64,000 nucleotides of DNA from Flavobacterium beibuense. GTDB taxonomy: Bacteria; Bacteroidota; Bacteroidia; Flavobacteriales; Flavobacteriaceae. The stretch spans positions 31,812-95,811 of the forward strand of contig NZ_JUIW01000013.1 of the NCBI RefSeq assembly GCF_004151245.1, written 5' to 3'. A program made the translations under genes and the position numbers. The notes below the pieces were generated by a model. The model saw only the letters and a program-made list of their open reading frames with translations, ran no database searches and was not told the DNA's origin. Shown in pieces: positions 1-8,162 of the stretch (within the stretch, counting starts at the first letter, position 1; each line of letters starts with the position of its first letter).

Positions 1-873
1 ATCAGGATATGCATCTACTTTTACAACTACTTTTTGGCCTTCCGTCATTTTGTTAAGTTGGGTTTCCTTAAAGTTAGCTACTACCCAAGTCTCATTATTG
101 TTTATTACATAGAATAATGCCTGTCCCGGTGCTACTAGCTGTCCCGGCTGTAAATCGATAGTAGAAACCTGTCCGTCTACAGAAGCCGTAACTACAGTGT
201 AATCCAAATTAAGTTTTGCAGCATCAAGAGCAGCTTTAGCCTTCTCAATATTAGCAGCAGCAACTTCCGTTTGTTTGTTGGACACATTCGACTTTGAGAT
301 AATCGCATTTTTTTGGTAGTTGCTGGCTGCCTGTTGTTGCTGTAACACGTTTAACTGTGCTTCAGCCTCTTGCTTAGCGGCTTGCGCCTGCTCAAATTGT
401 TGTTTAGTTATGGAGTGATTTTTATATAGGTTTTCGTAGCGTTCAAAGTCGTTAGTGGCTCTCCAAAGCCTAACTTTAGCGGCCTCTATGTTTCCCTTAG
501 AAGACTGTACATTAGCCTCAGAAACCGATACGTTAGCAGCAGCACTTCCTACATCGGCTTTAGCGGCAGCATAACTACCTTCTGCAGCAGCAAGGGCAGC
601 TTTAGCTTCTTCAACCCTTACTACATAATCTTTATCATCTATAACAAAAAGCGTATCGCCTTTTTTTACAAAATCGTTGTCTTTTACATATACTTTAGTG
701 ATGTACCCTGTAACACGAGGTATAATAGGGCTCATGTTTTTTTCTATCTGCGCATCATCAGTAGTTTCATGAGCTAACGAGTGAAGGTATTTGTAAGTAC
801 CATAAGTTCCGCCAACAGCTACAAGTGCTATAAGTATAAAAAGGAACTTTTTATTTGTTTTCTTTTTTTCCAT
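1..873 (-). CDS. HlyD/EmrA-type membrane fusion protein of an efflux system (partial, C-terminus beyond left edge)
   Basis: The minus-strand frame is open from an ATG at 873 to the window edge, so the 3' end is missing. The N-terminus is MEKKKTNKK followed by a hydrophobic segment (FLFILIALVAVGG), as in an inner-membrane-anchored periplasmic adaptor. Next come a beta/lipoyl-like stretch (IIPRVTGYITKVYVKDND, DTLFVIDDKDY), a long Ala/Gln-rich coiled-coil hairpin of about 120 residues, and the returning half (VVTASVDGQVSTIDLQPGQLV). That order is the HlyD/EmrA adaptor plan. The gene lies 9 bases downstream of the TolC-like channel gene and after the TetR gene, so the three probably form one efflux operon. 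The inner-membrane pump would be expected further left and is not seen. Substrate unknown. Confidence 0.9.
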   Translation of the reverse strand, partial: MEKKKTNKKFLFILIALVAVGGTYGTYKYLHSLAHETTDDAQIEKNMSPIIPRVTGYITKVYVKDNDFVKKGDTLFVIDDKDYVVRVEEAKAALAAAEGSYAAAKADVGSAAANVSVSEANVQSSKGNIEAAKVRLWRATNDFERYENLYKNHSITKQQFEQAQAAKQEAEAQLNVLQQQQAASNYQKNAIISKSNVSNKQTEVAAANIEKAKAALDAAKLNLDYTVVTASVDGQVSTIDLQPGQLVAPGQALFYVINNNETWVVANFKETQLNKMTEGQKVVVKVDAYPD

Positions 874-882
874 GATGGATGA

Positions 883-2229
883 TTATTTTGTTTGAGTAAG
901 ATTGAATGAGTTAGTTAATTTTCCTGAAACATTTAGCAGTTCATAATAACGCTGTGTAATATCTGCTTTAGAGAATGTTTCATTAAGTTTTGCCTGAAGC
1001 TGTTGTACATCGGCCTCTAAAAGGTCGTTTGTATCGCTAAGGCCGTTATCATATTTATCTTTTACAATACGGTAATTTTCGTCTGCCTGAGCAACGGCTT
1101 CTGTATAAACCCTGTTTTGTTTAATGGCAAGGTTATAATTTTCAAGGGCATCCTGTACCTGAACCTTAATCCTGTCGGTAAGTATTTCCACTTCCTGTCT
1201 TGTAGCTTCTGCACGGCTGGCAGCTGTTTTAACATGTTTGTTGTTTTTAAACAGGTTAGAAAGGTCATAAGAAATACCTACACCAAAGTTCATAGCATTG
1301 GTTACCTGAAATACGTTTTTAATATCAATAGCAGCATAACCACCTAAAAGTGTTACGGTAGGGTAGTAGTCAGCTTTAGCAACTTTCATGTTGGCTTCGC
1401 TGGCTTTTTGCTGCCATCTTAAAGCTTCAAGGTCATTTCTCTGGCTTATGGCATCCTGTTCTGTAACAGCAGTGTTTAATTCAGAAGCTTCTTCAAAATA
1501 AGCTCCGTTTGGTTCTATCTGAGTTCCTTCAGGAAGTTTTAGTAATGTTACCAACTGGTAGTTAATTGTAGAAGCTCTTTTTTTAGCATCTTCAAGAGAA
1601 AGCTCAATGTTAGATGCCTGTAACTGTGATTTAAGCAGGTCGTTACGGGCAATGATACCATTTTGCTCCATAGCTGTAAAGTCGGTAACACGTTGGTTAG
1701 CGCTTTTCAGGTTCTCCTGAATCAGGCTTATAGACTCCTGAGCTTTATAAAGGTTAACATACAATACTATGGTTTGCATGGCTATCTGCTCTTTAGTATG
1801 CGCTGCATTAAAGCTTTCTGCATTATAAGCATCGGTAGAAGCCTCTATGCTGTTTTTAAGCTTAAAGCCAGAAAACAAAGGCATACCTACGGTTGCCATA
1901 CCTACCATAAGCTGGTCTACCTTTGGAGTTCCCGAAGCGGTTTGACCATCTTCGCTATCACCTGTAGGTAGTTTAAGTGTTATGTTTGGGTTTGTAAGCC
2001 TTTGGTATTGCCCTGAAAGTTTAACTTCAGGATAAATATTATTCTTTACGCTTTCCATTTCATACTTTGAAGTGGAAACCTTAGTGTCGGCAAGTGTTGC
2101 CTCATTACTTTTTGTAACTGCCAGGCCTATGGCCTCATCAAGGTTAAGCGGCTTTTTTTCCTGAGCCTGCATTGTGATAATGCCGGAAAAAATTAACGCC
2201 CCGGCCAGCAGTAAATATCTAGTTTTCAT
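883..2229 (-). CDS. TolC family outer-membrane efflux channel
   Basis: A 448-residue protein with a cleavable signal peptide (hydrophobic LLLAGALIFSGIITMQAQ, cut probably after QAQ). It has the two-fold repeated long helical organisation of TolC/OEP proteins: LNLDEAIGLAVTKSN near the start, and a second repeat with a 'DYYPTVTLLGGYA' strand segment about two thirds in. Length matches the family. It would form the outer-membrane exit duct docking onto the HlyD-like adaptor encoded 9 bases downstream. Its start overlaps the 3' end of the TetR gene by 11 bases, indicating translational coupling in one operon. TolC-like rather than E. coli TolC itself. Confidence 0.92.
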   Translation of the reverse strand: MKTRYLLLAGALIFSGIITMQAQEKKPLNLDEAIGLAVTKSNEATLADTKVSTSKYEMESVKNNIYPEVKLSGQYQRLTNPNITLKLPTGDSEDGQTASGTPKVDQLMVGMATVGMPLFSGFKLKNSIEASTDAYNAESFNAAHTKEQIAMQTIVLYVNLYKAQESISLIQENLKSANQRVTDFTAMEQNGIIARNDLLKSQLQASNIELSLEDAKKRASTINYQLVTLLKLPEGTQIEPNGAYFEEASELNTAVTEQDAISQRNDLEALRWQQKASEANMKVAKADYYPTVTLLGGYAAIDIKNVFQVTNAMNFGVGISYDLSNLFKNNKHVKTAASRAEATRQEVEILTDRIKVQVQDALENYNLAIKQNRVYTEAVAQADENYRIVKDKYDNGLSDTNDLLEADVQQLQAKLNETFSKADITQRYYELLNVSGKLTNSFNLTQTK

Positions 2230-2842
2230 AAACTAAAAGTGCTTTAATGGTTTGTTTAATGTGAATTGTTAATTCGTTTTTTATATAATCTTCATAAGCT
2301 TCATCAGTAGCAATTCCTAAATGAGCTTCGAAGAAAGGCCTGTTCATCTGGAAGTGTACCAGTGTACCCATAATAGTAGGGGGTATAAGATTAATGTTTA
2401 CATCTTTTCTAAATATTCCCTGTTCCTGTCCCTCATTAATAATCTTGGTAAAAGCCTCCATATTCTGGCGTTTTACATCAGTAAAAGCCTTCATATCCAT
2501 TATCCTTTTTTTGGTTGAAAGTTCAAAGTGCAGTATCTGGTACATACACTTGTTTTTATTGATGCGGGAAATGTAAAGGTCTATCAGGCGGTCTACTTTT
2601 TCGGAAGGAGTAAGGTTTTCCTTAGAAATAATGTCAAGCTGCATTTTCATATCCGATGTACGGTATATTATAAGAGCTTCCAGCATTTTTTCTTTTGAAC
2701 CGAAATAATAAGAGATCATTGCAATATTAACCTTAGCAGCTTTAGCTATACTTCTTATAGAAGTGCCGTCAAAGCCTTCGCTGGCAAACAGTATCTCTGC
2801 TGCTTTGAGTATCTCTAACTGCTTATCATTATATTCTGTCAT
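2219..2842 (-). CDS. TetR/AcrR family transcriptional repressor
   Basis: A 207-residue protein with an N-terminal helix-turn-helix (residues about 8-55: ILKAAEILFASEGFDGTSIR then IAKAAKVNIAMISYYFGSKE), the standard TetR DNA-binding domain, followed by an alpha-helical ligand-binding domain without recognisable sequence motifs. It is the first gene of the tetR-tolC-hlyD operon and overlaps the TolC gene by 11 bases. A perfect 17-bp tandem repeat lies 29 bases upstream and abuts a -7-like element, so autorepression relieved by an efflux substrate is the likely regulation. The inducer cannot be read from the sequence. Confidence 0.92.
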   Translation of the reverse strand: MTEYNDKQLEILKAAEILFASEGFDGTSIRSIAKAAKVNIAMISYYFGSKEKMLEALIIYRTSDMKMQLDIISKENLTPSEKVDRLIDLYISRINKNKCMYQILHFELSTKKRIMDMKAFTDVKRQNMEAFTKIINEGQEQGIFRKDVNINLIPPTIMGTLVHFQMNRPFFEAHLGIATDEAYEDYIKNELTIHIKQTIKALLVYEN

Positions 2843-2865
2843 GATATAGAATTCAAAATTCTCTG

Positions 2866-2904
2866 CAAAGTTAAACGTTTGTTTAAATTAAACGTTTGTT
2901 TAAA
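2866..2904 (-). promoter_or_regulatory. tetR operon promoter with tandem TetR operator
   Basis: On the minus strand TAACTTTG (2873-2866) fits the Bacteroidota -7 element TAnnTTTG about 24 bases before the tetR ATG. Two perfect 17-bp direct repeats, TTAAACGTTTGTTTAAA at 2871-2887 and 2888-2904, overlap its edge and fill the upstream promoter spacer. Each unit contains the palindromic cores AAACGTTT and TTTAAA. Position and symmetry fit a TetR-family operator; binding is inferred. Confidence 0.6.
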
Positions 2905-3037
2905 TTTACTGTTAACAGTTATTTAACAAATAACGTTATAGTTAGTAAGGGTGTTAAAAAGTATACTAACCCTTTACGTTATTCCGTTAGTATTATGTTA
3001 CAAAAAACCAAATATCAAATTTATTCTCGTAAGCCAA

Positions 3038-4030
3038 ATGAAGATTTTAAAAGCCTTTCTATTAAGTTTAGCCCTATGCAGTACGGCCGGAGTTAATGCA
3101 CAAAAGGTATTTGCTTCTGCAAAATATACCCAAATGTGCAGTTATTACGGAGAAGCTGTTACGGGTGATATCCATGCCTATAAACCTGAAGCCTCGGCAG
3201 AGTCGGCAGTAAAAAATATTATGTCGGTAATTGGCCTTAAGGCTAATTTTGAATTGCGTGCTGCAAATGTACCTAATGCTGCTGCCGTTATTTTAAAAGG
3301 TAAACGCTACATATTATATAACCCAAAGTTTATGGCTAACATCAACTCGGTAACAGGTAGTGACTGGGCAGCCATAAGTATACTGGCACACGAAATAGGG
3401 CATCACCTTAACGGGCATACGCTGGACAATGTGGGCAGCAGACCACAAACAGAACTTGATGCCGATGAGTTTTCCGGTTTTGTATTGGGCAGGTTGGGAG
3501 CCACTCTTGCCGATGCTCAGGCTGTAATGGGTACCATAGCTAGCATTAAGGGGTCGCATTCTCATCCTCCTAAAAGCGACAGGCTTATTGCTATTGCGGC
3601 TGGATGGAACAGGGCAGGCGGGAATGTTGTTGCTGCACAGCCTGTAGTGCAAATCCAACCCGAAAAGCCAAAACCTGTAGCGGTTGTCGAAAAGCCAAAA
3701 GAGGTAGCCCAGCCTAAACAGGTGTTAGTACAAAAAAACCTAACTCGTGAAGAAAGAATACAGCAAAGTGCACAGTATGATAAGAACATAGCCAGCGATG
3801 CTTACTTTCGCCATGACCCTAAGGGCAAATATTACCTGACGGTAAAAGGTAACCTGGTTCAGGTGGAGAAGGATAAAGTATATTTAGTAGCCAGACTCGT
3901 GAGGTCAAACAGATCGGGGTATAAAATGATGCTTACCGATAATGATAAAACCAACTTATATATAGATAACGGAGGTGCTTTGGTTAACGAATCGGGCAGC
4001 ACGGTGGGTGTACTAAAGGCAAGGCGTTAA
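3038..4030 (+). CDS. Secreted M48-family zinc metalloprotease
   Basis: The chosen ATG at 3038 gives 330 residues beginning with a clean signal peptide (MKILKAFLLSLALCSTAGVNAQ). A longer in-frame start at 2951 would bury that peptide behind an unlikely leader. The zinc motif HEIGHH lies at residues 118-123 (HExxH), followed by ELDADEFSG, which provides the third ligand as in M48/M56 peptidases. A proline/lysine-rich linker (about residues 190-230) leads to a small C-terminal domain (LTVKGNLVQVEKDKVYL) that may bind a partner. Probably a periplasmic or surface protease, substrate unknown. It is transcribed divergently from the tetR operon and has no tight downstream partner. Confidence 0.82.
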   Translation: MKILKAFLLSLALCSTAGVNAQKVFASAKYTQMCSYYGEAVTGDIHAYKPEASAESAVKNIMSVIGLKANFELRAANVPNAAAVILKGKRYILYNPKFMANINSVTGSDWAAISILAHEIGHHLNGHTLDNVGSRPQTELDADEFSGFVLGRLGATLADAQAVMGTIASIKGSHSHPPKSDRLIAIAAGWNRAGGNVVAAQPVVQIQPEKPKPVAVVEKPKEVAQPKQVLVQKNLTREERIQQSAQYDKNIASDAYFRHDPKGKYYLTVKGNLVQVEKDKVYLVARLVRSNRSGYKMMLTDNDKTNLYIDNGGALVNESGSTVGVLKARR

Positions 4031-4120
4031 ATGTCTGATTATTAATAATTATTTGCCGATAAAATAGTAAATTAGATGCGGTTTTGGCTGTGGCTGAGAC
4101 CGCTTTTAATTTTCAAGGAT

Positions 4121-4678
4121 ATGCAGTTGAGTATTTTATGGAAGGGGATAAAAAACGACACAGACGAACATTGTGCCGTAAATTACCGTGATACCACTAT
4201 CTCGGTACATTCTGAAATTGAAGGTTGGGTTAAAAGAAAACCTGTTTATGCAGAATACTGGTTAACACTTAATAATAACTGGGAAGTAAGGTCGTTTGAA
4301 ATATCGGCTAATGTGGCTGATAAGACTTATAAATATTCTTTAGGTTTAGATGATAACGAACACTGGAAATGCAAAAAGAACCTGCCTCACTTTTACTTTG
4401 AAGGCTGTAACTATATTGATATATCGCTAACTCCGTTAACAAACACGCTTCCGGTAAATAATTTACATTTACTGAAAGGCGAGAGCAAAGAGATTAGCCT
4501 TATTTATGTAGATATACTGGCTAATGAAGCAAGGAGGGAAAGGCAAAAATATACCAGGTTGGATGAGCAGCTTTACCGCTTTGATAACCTGAAAGGCTTT
4601 ACGGCAGATATTGAGGTAGATAAGGATGGTTTTGTAGTGGATTACCCGGGGTTGTTTGAGCTAGTACAGATTAGATAA
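4121..4678 (+). CDS. Putative glycolipid-binding domain protein (DUF1089 type)
   Basis: 185 residues from the ATG at 4121 (an in-frame ATG at 4076 would add 15 residues with no similarity to the family). The start MQLSILWKG and the later segments SEIEGWV, YWLTLNNNWEVRSFEI and GCNYIDISLTPLTNTLPVN resemble the putative glycolipid-binding (DUF1089) family, a cytoplasmic beta-rich fold. No signal peptide. It is the second gene of a loose plus-strand series ahead of a GNAT acetyltransferase (16-base gap). The ligand is unproven; the family name comes from a structure-based proposal. Confidence 0.75.
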   Translation: MQLSILWKGIKNDTDEHCAVNYRDTTISVHSEIEGWVKRKPVYAEYWLTLNNNWEVRSFEISANVADKTYKYSLGLDDNEHWKCKKNLPHFYFEGCNYIDISLTPLTNTLPVNNLHLLKGESKEISLIYVDILANEARRERQKYTRLDEQLYRFDNLKGFTADIEVDKDGFVVDYPGLFELVQIR

Positions 4679-4694
4679 ACTATTTAGCTATATA

Positions 4695-5093
4695 ATGGAA
4701 CTTAACTACAGGATTAACTCCGTACCACATACGCTTGATATTATAGACCTTTATACCAGTGCCGGATTGAAACGTCCGGTTGAGGATGCCGAAAGAATCG
4801 GTACCATGTATGCCAATTCCAACCTGATAGTATCGGTTTACCACGAAGATAGACTGGTAGGGGTAGCACGTTCGGTCACAGATTTTTGTTATTGCTGTTA
4901 TCTCTCAGATCTTGCCATAAGGGAAGAATATAAAAACCTGGGTATTGGCAAACGTCTTATAGAACTTACACAGGAAAGGCTTGGGGATAAGGTTGCCCTG
5001 TTATTGCTTTCGGCACCGGGTGCTATGGAGTATTACCCAAAAGTTGGTTTCGAAAAAATTGAGAATGGCTTTATTATTCACCGTAAGGTTTAA
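4695..5093 (+). CDS. GNAT family N-acetyltransferase
   Basis: 132 residues with the GNAT acetyl-CoA-binding core: LSDLAIREEYKNLGIGKRLI (about residues 76-95) contains the R/QxxGxG/A-type pyrophosphate loop, preceded by VGVARSVTD and followed by LLLSAPGAMEYYPKVGF, the usual C-terminal 'YxKxGF' signature. Length is typical for a minimal GNAT. The family transfers acetyl groups to small amines or protein N-termini; the acceptor is not predictable. It follows the glycolipid-binding gene by 16 bases and precedes a HAD hydrolase. Confidence 0.9.
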   Translation: MELNYRINSVPHTLDIIDLYTSAGLKRPVEDAERIGTMYANSNLIVSVYHEDRLVGVARSVTDFCYCCYLSDLAIREEYKNLGIGKRLIELTQERLGDKVALLLLSAPGAMEYYPKVGFEKIENGFIIHRKV

Positions 5094-5132
5094 GCTAAAT
5101 CTTTAAATTTGTAGAAAACCATTTGTAAAGCC

Positions 5133-5825
5133 ATGAAATCTTTAAAAGTAATTGCCTTTGATGCCGACGATACCCTTTTTATAAACGAACCCTATTTTGA
5201 AGAGACCGAAAAGAAATTTTGCGGACTCATGGAAAACTATCTTTCTCATCAAAGCCTGTCTCAGGCACTTTTTAAACACCAAATAGAAAACCTTCCGCTG
5301 TATGGTTATGGCATAAAAAGCTATATCTTAAGCATGATACAAACAGCCATAGAGGTTTCAGATGGTACAGTAAGCATAAAACATATCGATAAAATACTGG
5401 AACTGGGTAAGGAGCTCCTGCAAAAGCCCATAGTGTTATTAGAGGGGGTAGAACAAACCCTGAAGGCACTTCATAGTAATTATAAACTGGTCGTGGCAAC
5501 AAAAGGCGACCTTAAAGACCAACAGCGTAAGTTGCACGATTCAGGCCTTGGGGAATACTTTCACCACATAGAGGTAATGGCTGATAAAAAAGAGCTTAAC
5601 TATAATAAGCTTTTAAAAAGGCTGGATATAGAGCCGCACGAGTTCTTTATGATAGGGAATTCGTTAAGGTCAGATGTGTTGCCGGTGCTTAATATTGGCG
5701 GATATGCCTGCCATGTTCCGTTTCATACTACGTGGGCACACGAGCTTATAGATCATGAAATTGAACACGATAACTTTTATGAGATAAAAAAACTGAACGA
5801 AATTATCCCCTTACTGCTTCCTTAA
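5133..5825 (+). CDS. HAD superfamily hydrolase
   Basis: 230 residues. Motif I is FDADDTLF (nucleophile D10 and D12), a helical cap follows, motif II is VVATKGD, and motif IV is IGNSLRSDVLPVLNIGG, which supplies the Mg-binding acidic residues. This is a Haloacid-dehalogenase-type phosphatase with a C1 cap, cytosolic, probably acting on a small phosphorylated metabolite or nucleotide. A TAAATTTG sequence at 5104-5111, 22 bases before the ATG, could be its own -7 promoter element. The YdeI-like gene follows after 9 bases. Confidence 0.9.
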   Translation: MKSLKVIAFDADDTLFINEPYFEETEKKFCGLMENYLSHQSLSQALFKHQIENLPLYGYGIKSYILSMIQTAIEVSDGTVSIKHIDKILELGKELLQKPIVLLEGVEQTLKALHSNYKLVVATKGDLKDQQRKLHDSGLGEYFHHIEVMADKKELNYNKLLKRLDIEPHEFFMIGNSLRSDVLPVLNIGGYACHVPFHTTWAHELIDHEIEHDNFYEIKKLNEIIPLLLP

Positions 5826-5834
5826 TTACTGTCT

Positions 5835-6395
5835 ATGAAACCACGCTTTTTTAAAACTCCTGCCGACTTTAGAGAATGGTTAGAAGAGAATCATGAAACA
5901 GCCCCCGAGCTGCTTGTGGGTTTTTACAAAGTAGGAACCGGAAAGCCAAGTATTACATGGCCGCAATCGGTAGATGAGGCATTATGTTTTGGCTGGATAG
6001 ACGGCATTAGGCGTACTATTGATGAAGAAACTTATTCCATACGGTTTACTCCGCGAAGGCCAACCAGTATATGGAGTGCGGTAAACGTAAAAAAGATGGA
6101 AGAACTCCTTGGAGCCGGTTTGGTCAAGCCTATGGGGATAGCAGCTTATGAAAAGCTGAAAGAGGGTAAAACTAAAATATATTCCCATGAAAGGAAAGCA
6201 CCTGCAGAGTTTACCAAAGAGCAGGAAAAACTGTTTAAAACCCACAAAGCTGCCTGGGAATTTTTTAATGCTCAGGCACCTTATTATAAAAATCTTATGA
6301 AGCACTGGGTTACTTCTGCCAAGCAGGAAAAAACACAGATATCCCGACTGGAAAAACTGATAGATACGTCAAAAAAAAGCCAAAGAATCCGATGA
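5835..6395 (+). CDS. YdeI/OmpD-associated family protein
   Basis: 186 residues with the family's landmarks: an N-terminal 'F..P.DFREWLEENH', the core WPQSVDEALCFGWIDGIRR, then RFTPRRPTSIWSAVN, and a lysine-rich C-terminus. These proteins (YdeI/OmdA, DUF1905-associated) are linked to stress or cationic peptide resistance in some bacteria, but no biochemical activity is established. It follows the HAD gene by 9 bases and may be cotranscribed. Confidence 0.85.
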   Translation: MKPRFFKTPADFREWLEENHETAPELLVGFYKVGTGKPSITWPQSVDEALCFGWIDGIRRTIDEETYSIRFTPRRPTSIWSAVNVKKMEELLGAGLVKPMGIAAYEKLKEGKTKIYSHERKAPAEFTKEQEKLFKTHKAAWEFFNAQAPYYKNLMKHWVTSAKQEKTQISRLEKLIDTSKKSQRIR

Positions 6396-6434
6396 AAGGT
6401 CATTTTTGTACGTTAAAGCGCACATTTTTTTATA

Positions 6435-6442
6435 TATTTTTG
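6435..6442 (+). promoter_or_regulatory. Possible -7 promoter element of the amidase gene
   Basis: TATTTTTG fits TAnnTTTG and lies 40 bases before the amidase ATG, in the 86-base gap after the YdeI-like gene. No TTG is found at the usual spacing, so the call is weak. Confidence 0.35.
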
Positions 6443-6481
6443 GTGGTGTTAGTATAAACATAAACTCAAAACCAGCTAATT

Positions 6482-7102
6482 ATGAAAAAACACCTTATCA
6501 GAAATCTTTTCGCTATCGGAGTACTAATATGTTTTGCTTTTGCATTACCAAATTTCAGCAAAAAAGAATTTAACGTAGTTATTGATGCCGCACACGGCGG
6601 TAAAGACTATGGAGCTGTATATAATGATTACATGGAGAAAGATATTGCTGCAATTATTGCTAAGAAGATTGAAGCACTTAATAAAGACAACAAGGATGTA
6701 AAAATACATTTCACAAGAACAGGAGATGAATTCGTGAACTTAAACGAAAGGGTAGAGAAAATTAATAAAATTAAGCCCGATCTTGTTTTATCTTTACACC
6801 TTAATGCTGCAAGAAATCCTGAAAACACCGTTTCAGGAATGGAGATTTTTATAGCTAAGGAGTCTGACCAGAAAGAACAGTCAGCACAGTATGCAAAACA
6901 GCTTACCGAAAAAATAGGAAAAGATTATACTGTGGTAACTAAAGAAGCGGGTTTCTATATGCTTAAAAAAGCAGAAGCTCCGGCGCTTGTTTTTGAAATG
7001 GGCTTTATTACTTCAGAAAAAGACAGAGGTTACCTTACATCAGAAGAAGGTCAGGATAAGCTTGCTACCCTAATAGCAAACTTTATTACCGACATAAAAT
7101 AA
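6482..7102 (+). CDS. N-acetylmuramoyl-L-alanine amidase (Amidase_3)
   Basis: 206 residues with an N-terminal hydrophobic export segment (IGVLICFAFALP). Zinc-site residues of the AmiC type are visible: H38 in IDAAHGGKDYGA, E52 in DYMEKDIA, H106 in LSLHLNAA, and the catalytic Glu in FEMGFITS near the C-terminus. The enzyme cleaves the amide bond between MurNAc and the stem peptide in the periplasm during wall remodelling or cell separation. It lacks an AMIN or SPOR domain, so it is a minimal form. A small membrane protein gene follows after 2 bases and is likely cotranscribed. Confidence 0.93.
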   Translation: MKKHLIRNLFAIGVLICFAFALPNFSKKEFNVVIDAAHGGKDYGAVYNDYMEKDIAAIIAKKIEALNKDNKDVKIHFTRTGDEFVNLNERVEKINKIKPDLVLSLHLNAARNPENTVSGMEIFIAKESDQKEQSAQYAKQLTEKIGKDYTVVTKEAGFYMLKKAEAPALVFEMGFITSEKDRGYLTSEEGQDKLATLIANFITDIK

Positions 7103-7104
7103 TT

Positions 7105-7542
7105 ATGATGAAAGAACAGAACTATACAAACCACATACGTTTTTACACACCGCACCATTTTGTGTTTTACCCTGTAATGATTTTATTAATGGGTATGTGT
7201 GTAGGATATGCTTTTAATAACGAAGACTGGCTTATATGGCTATCTATGTTCCTTCTTTTTTTATCGGTTACATTGGTAAGCTTTATGCTAAGGCAACATT
7301 ATGCCTTAACGCTGCAGGACAGGATAGTTTTACTGGAACTGCGTTACCGTTATTATGCAATTACGGGCAACAGGCTGGAGTCTTATGAAGAGAATCTTAG
7401 CAAAGGACAGCTTTTTGCGCTTCGTTTTGCTCCCGATGATGAGCTTCCCGCCTTACTGCAAAGGTCAATAGACGAGAACCTATCGCCAAATTCTATAAAG
7501 AAATCGGTTAGAAACTGGAAACCCGATAATAACAGGGTATAA
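7105..7542 (+). CDS. DUF6526 family membrane protein
   Basis: 145 residues with two adjacent transmembrane helices (about residues 18-36 and 41-62: FVFYPVMILLMGMCVGYAF, WLIWLSMFLLFLSVTLVSF). A basic/acidic cytoplasmic part follows with LQDRIVLLELRYRYYAITG. The N-terminal 'EQNYTNHIRFYTPHHF' and this layout match the DUF6526 family of Bacteroidota, which has no known function. It starts 2 bases after the amidase stop, suggesting cotranscription and perhaps an envelope role. Confidence 0.85.
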   Translation: MMKEQNYTNHIRFYTPHHFVFYPVMILLMGMCVGYAFNNEDWLIWLSMFLLFLSVTLVSFMLRQHYALTLQDRIVLLELRYRYYAITGNRLESYEENLSKGQLFALRFAPDDELPALLQRSIDENLSPNSIKKSVRNWKPDNNRV

Positions 7543-7547
7543 AATAA

Positions 7548-7575
7548 AAGAAGCCTGCTCTAAAGCAGGCTTCTT
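7548..7575. terminator. Perfect hairpin between convergent genes
   Basis: Arms AAGAAGCCTGCT and AGCAGGCTTCTT pair over 12 bp around a 4-base loop just after the DUF6526 stop. Few T residues follow on either strand, so termination efficiency is uncertain. Confidence 0.75.
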
Positions 7576-7625
7576 ACATAGAATTAGGGTTGGAACCCAC
7601 ACAAAAAAAATTCTTACTCTAACTC

Positions 7626-7994
7626 CTAGATGTTTCTTCGGTCGTCGTGGTCATAATGTTGTTCGTCATCATTATAATGTTGTTCGTCATCATTATAACG
7701 TCCGTGCGTTCTTCTTTCCTCATCAATGTCTCTGCCGGGGCTGCGCTGCATCTGATCACTTTCATTCCAGTTACGGTCTGTATCTCCGTTTGCCCTGCGT
7801 TCTTCACGCCAGGTATTCTCATCTTCATTAAAAGTTCTGGAGTGCATTTGCCTTGCATCGTCAAGGTTACCTTCTGTAGAGGACCTGTTGTCCCTTTCCC
7901 AATATTCCCTACGGTCGGCATTACGCCCCCTTGCCCTTACAGGCTCGCCGGATGTGTTGCCTAAATGACCGGTATTTTCATTTATATCAGTCAT
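7626..7994 (-). CDS. Small hydrophilic, probably disordered protein
   Basis: 122 residues, almost no hydrophobic residues and very rich in Asp, Glu, Arg, Asn and His. There is no signal peptide or known domain. The C-terminal part contains the heptad-like repeat NDDEQHY twice, encoded by two perfect 21-bp DNA repeats (7655-7696). Its composition resembles hydrophilin or stress-related disordered proteins. It lies 6 bases downstream of another tiny charged gene (8001-8162), which suggests one stress operon. This reading was preferred over overlapping open frames in the other frames because of its ATG and its similarity in composition to the neighbouring small proteins. Function unknown. Confidence 0.65.
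   Translation of the reverse strand: MTDINENTGHLGNTSGEPVRARGRNADRREYWERDNRSSTEGNLDDARQMHSRTFNEDENTWREERRANGDTDRNWNESDQMQRSPGRDIDEERRTHGRYNDDEQHYNDDEQHYDHDDRRNI
7655..7696 (-). repeat. Two perfect 21-bp tandem repeats inside a coding region
   Basis: The unit at 7655-7675 is repeated exactly at 7676-7696, in frame with the minus-strand gene, and encodes a 7-residue repeat. A partial third copy follows at lower identity. Such in-frame repeats can change copy number by slippage. Confidence 0.85.
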
Positions 7995-8000
7995 AATATC

Positions 8001-8162
8001 TTAGTTTGAATTATTATTGTTTTCTCTTTCTTTTCTTTCTGCTACCTTTTCAGCTTCAGCAACATATTCCTTCGTTCCTTTAAGGTCTTTTTCGCTTAAA
8101 TCTTCCCCACTTGAAACTTTAGGAGCAGGGGTTTGTCTTTGATCTTCTTCATTATGTCCCAT
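8001..8162 (-). CDS. Small charged protein, 53 residues
   Basis: An ATG at 8162 opens a 53-residue frame ending at 8001: MGHNEEDQRQTPAPKVSS, then EDLSEKDLKGTKEYVAEAEK, and a Lys/Arg/Glu/Asn tail. It is hydrophilic, with no signal peptide or domain. It sits 6 bases upstream of the next charged protein gene on the same strand. The low-hydrophobicity composition shared with 7626-7994 and 9037-9444 is the main support. Unknown function, possibly a stress hydrophilin. Confidence 0.6.
   Translation of the reverse strand: MGHNEEDQRQTPAPKVSSGEDLSEKDLKGTKEYVAEAEKVAERKERENNNNSN

Noticed and set aside
2951..3037. ATG at 2951 as start of the M48 protease
   Set aside because: The extra 29 residues hide the signal peptide, which begins cleanly at 3038.
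7647..7964. Plus-strand open frame with hydrophobic sequence opposite the charged gene
   Set aside because: It is a shadow: the minus frame has a good ATG, a charged composition matching its neighbours and an in-frame repeat encoding a clean heptapeptide.
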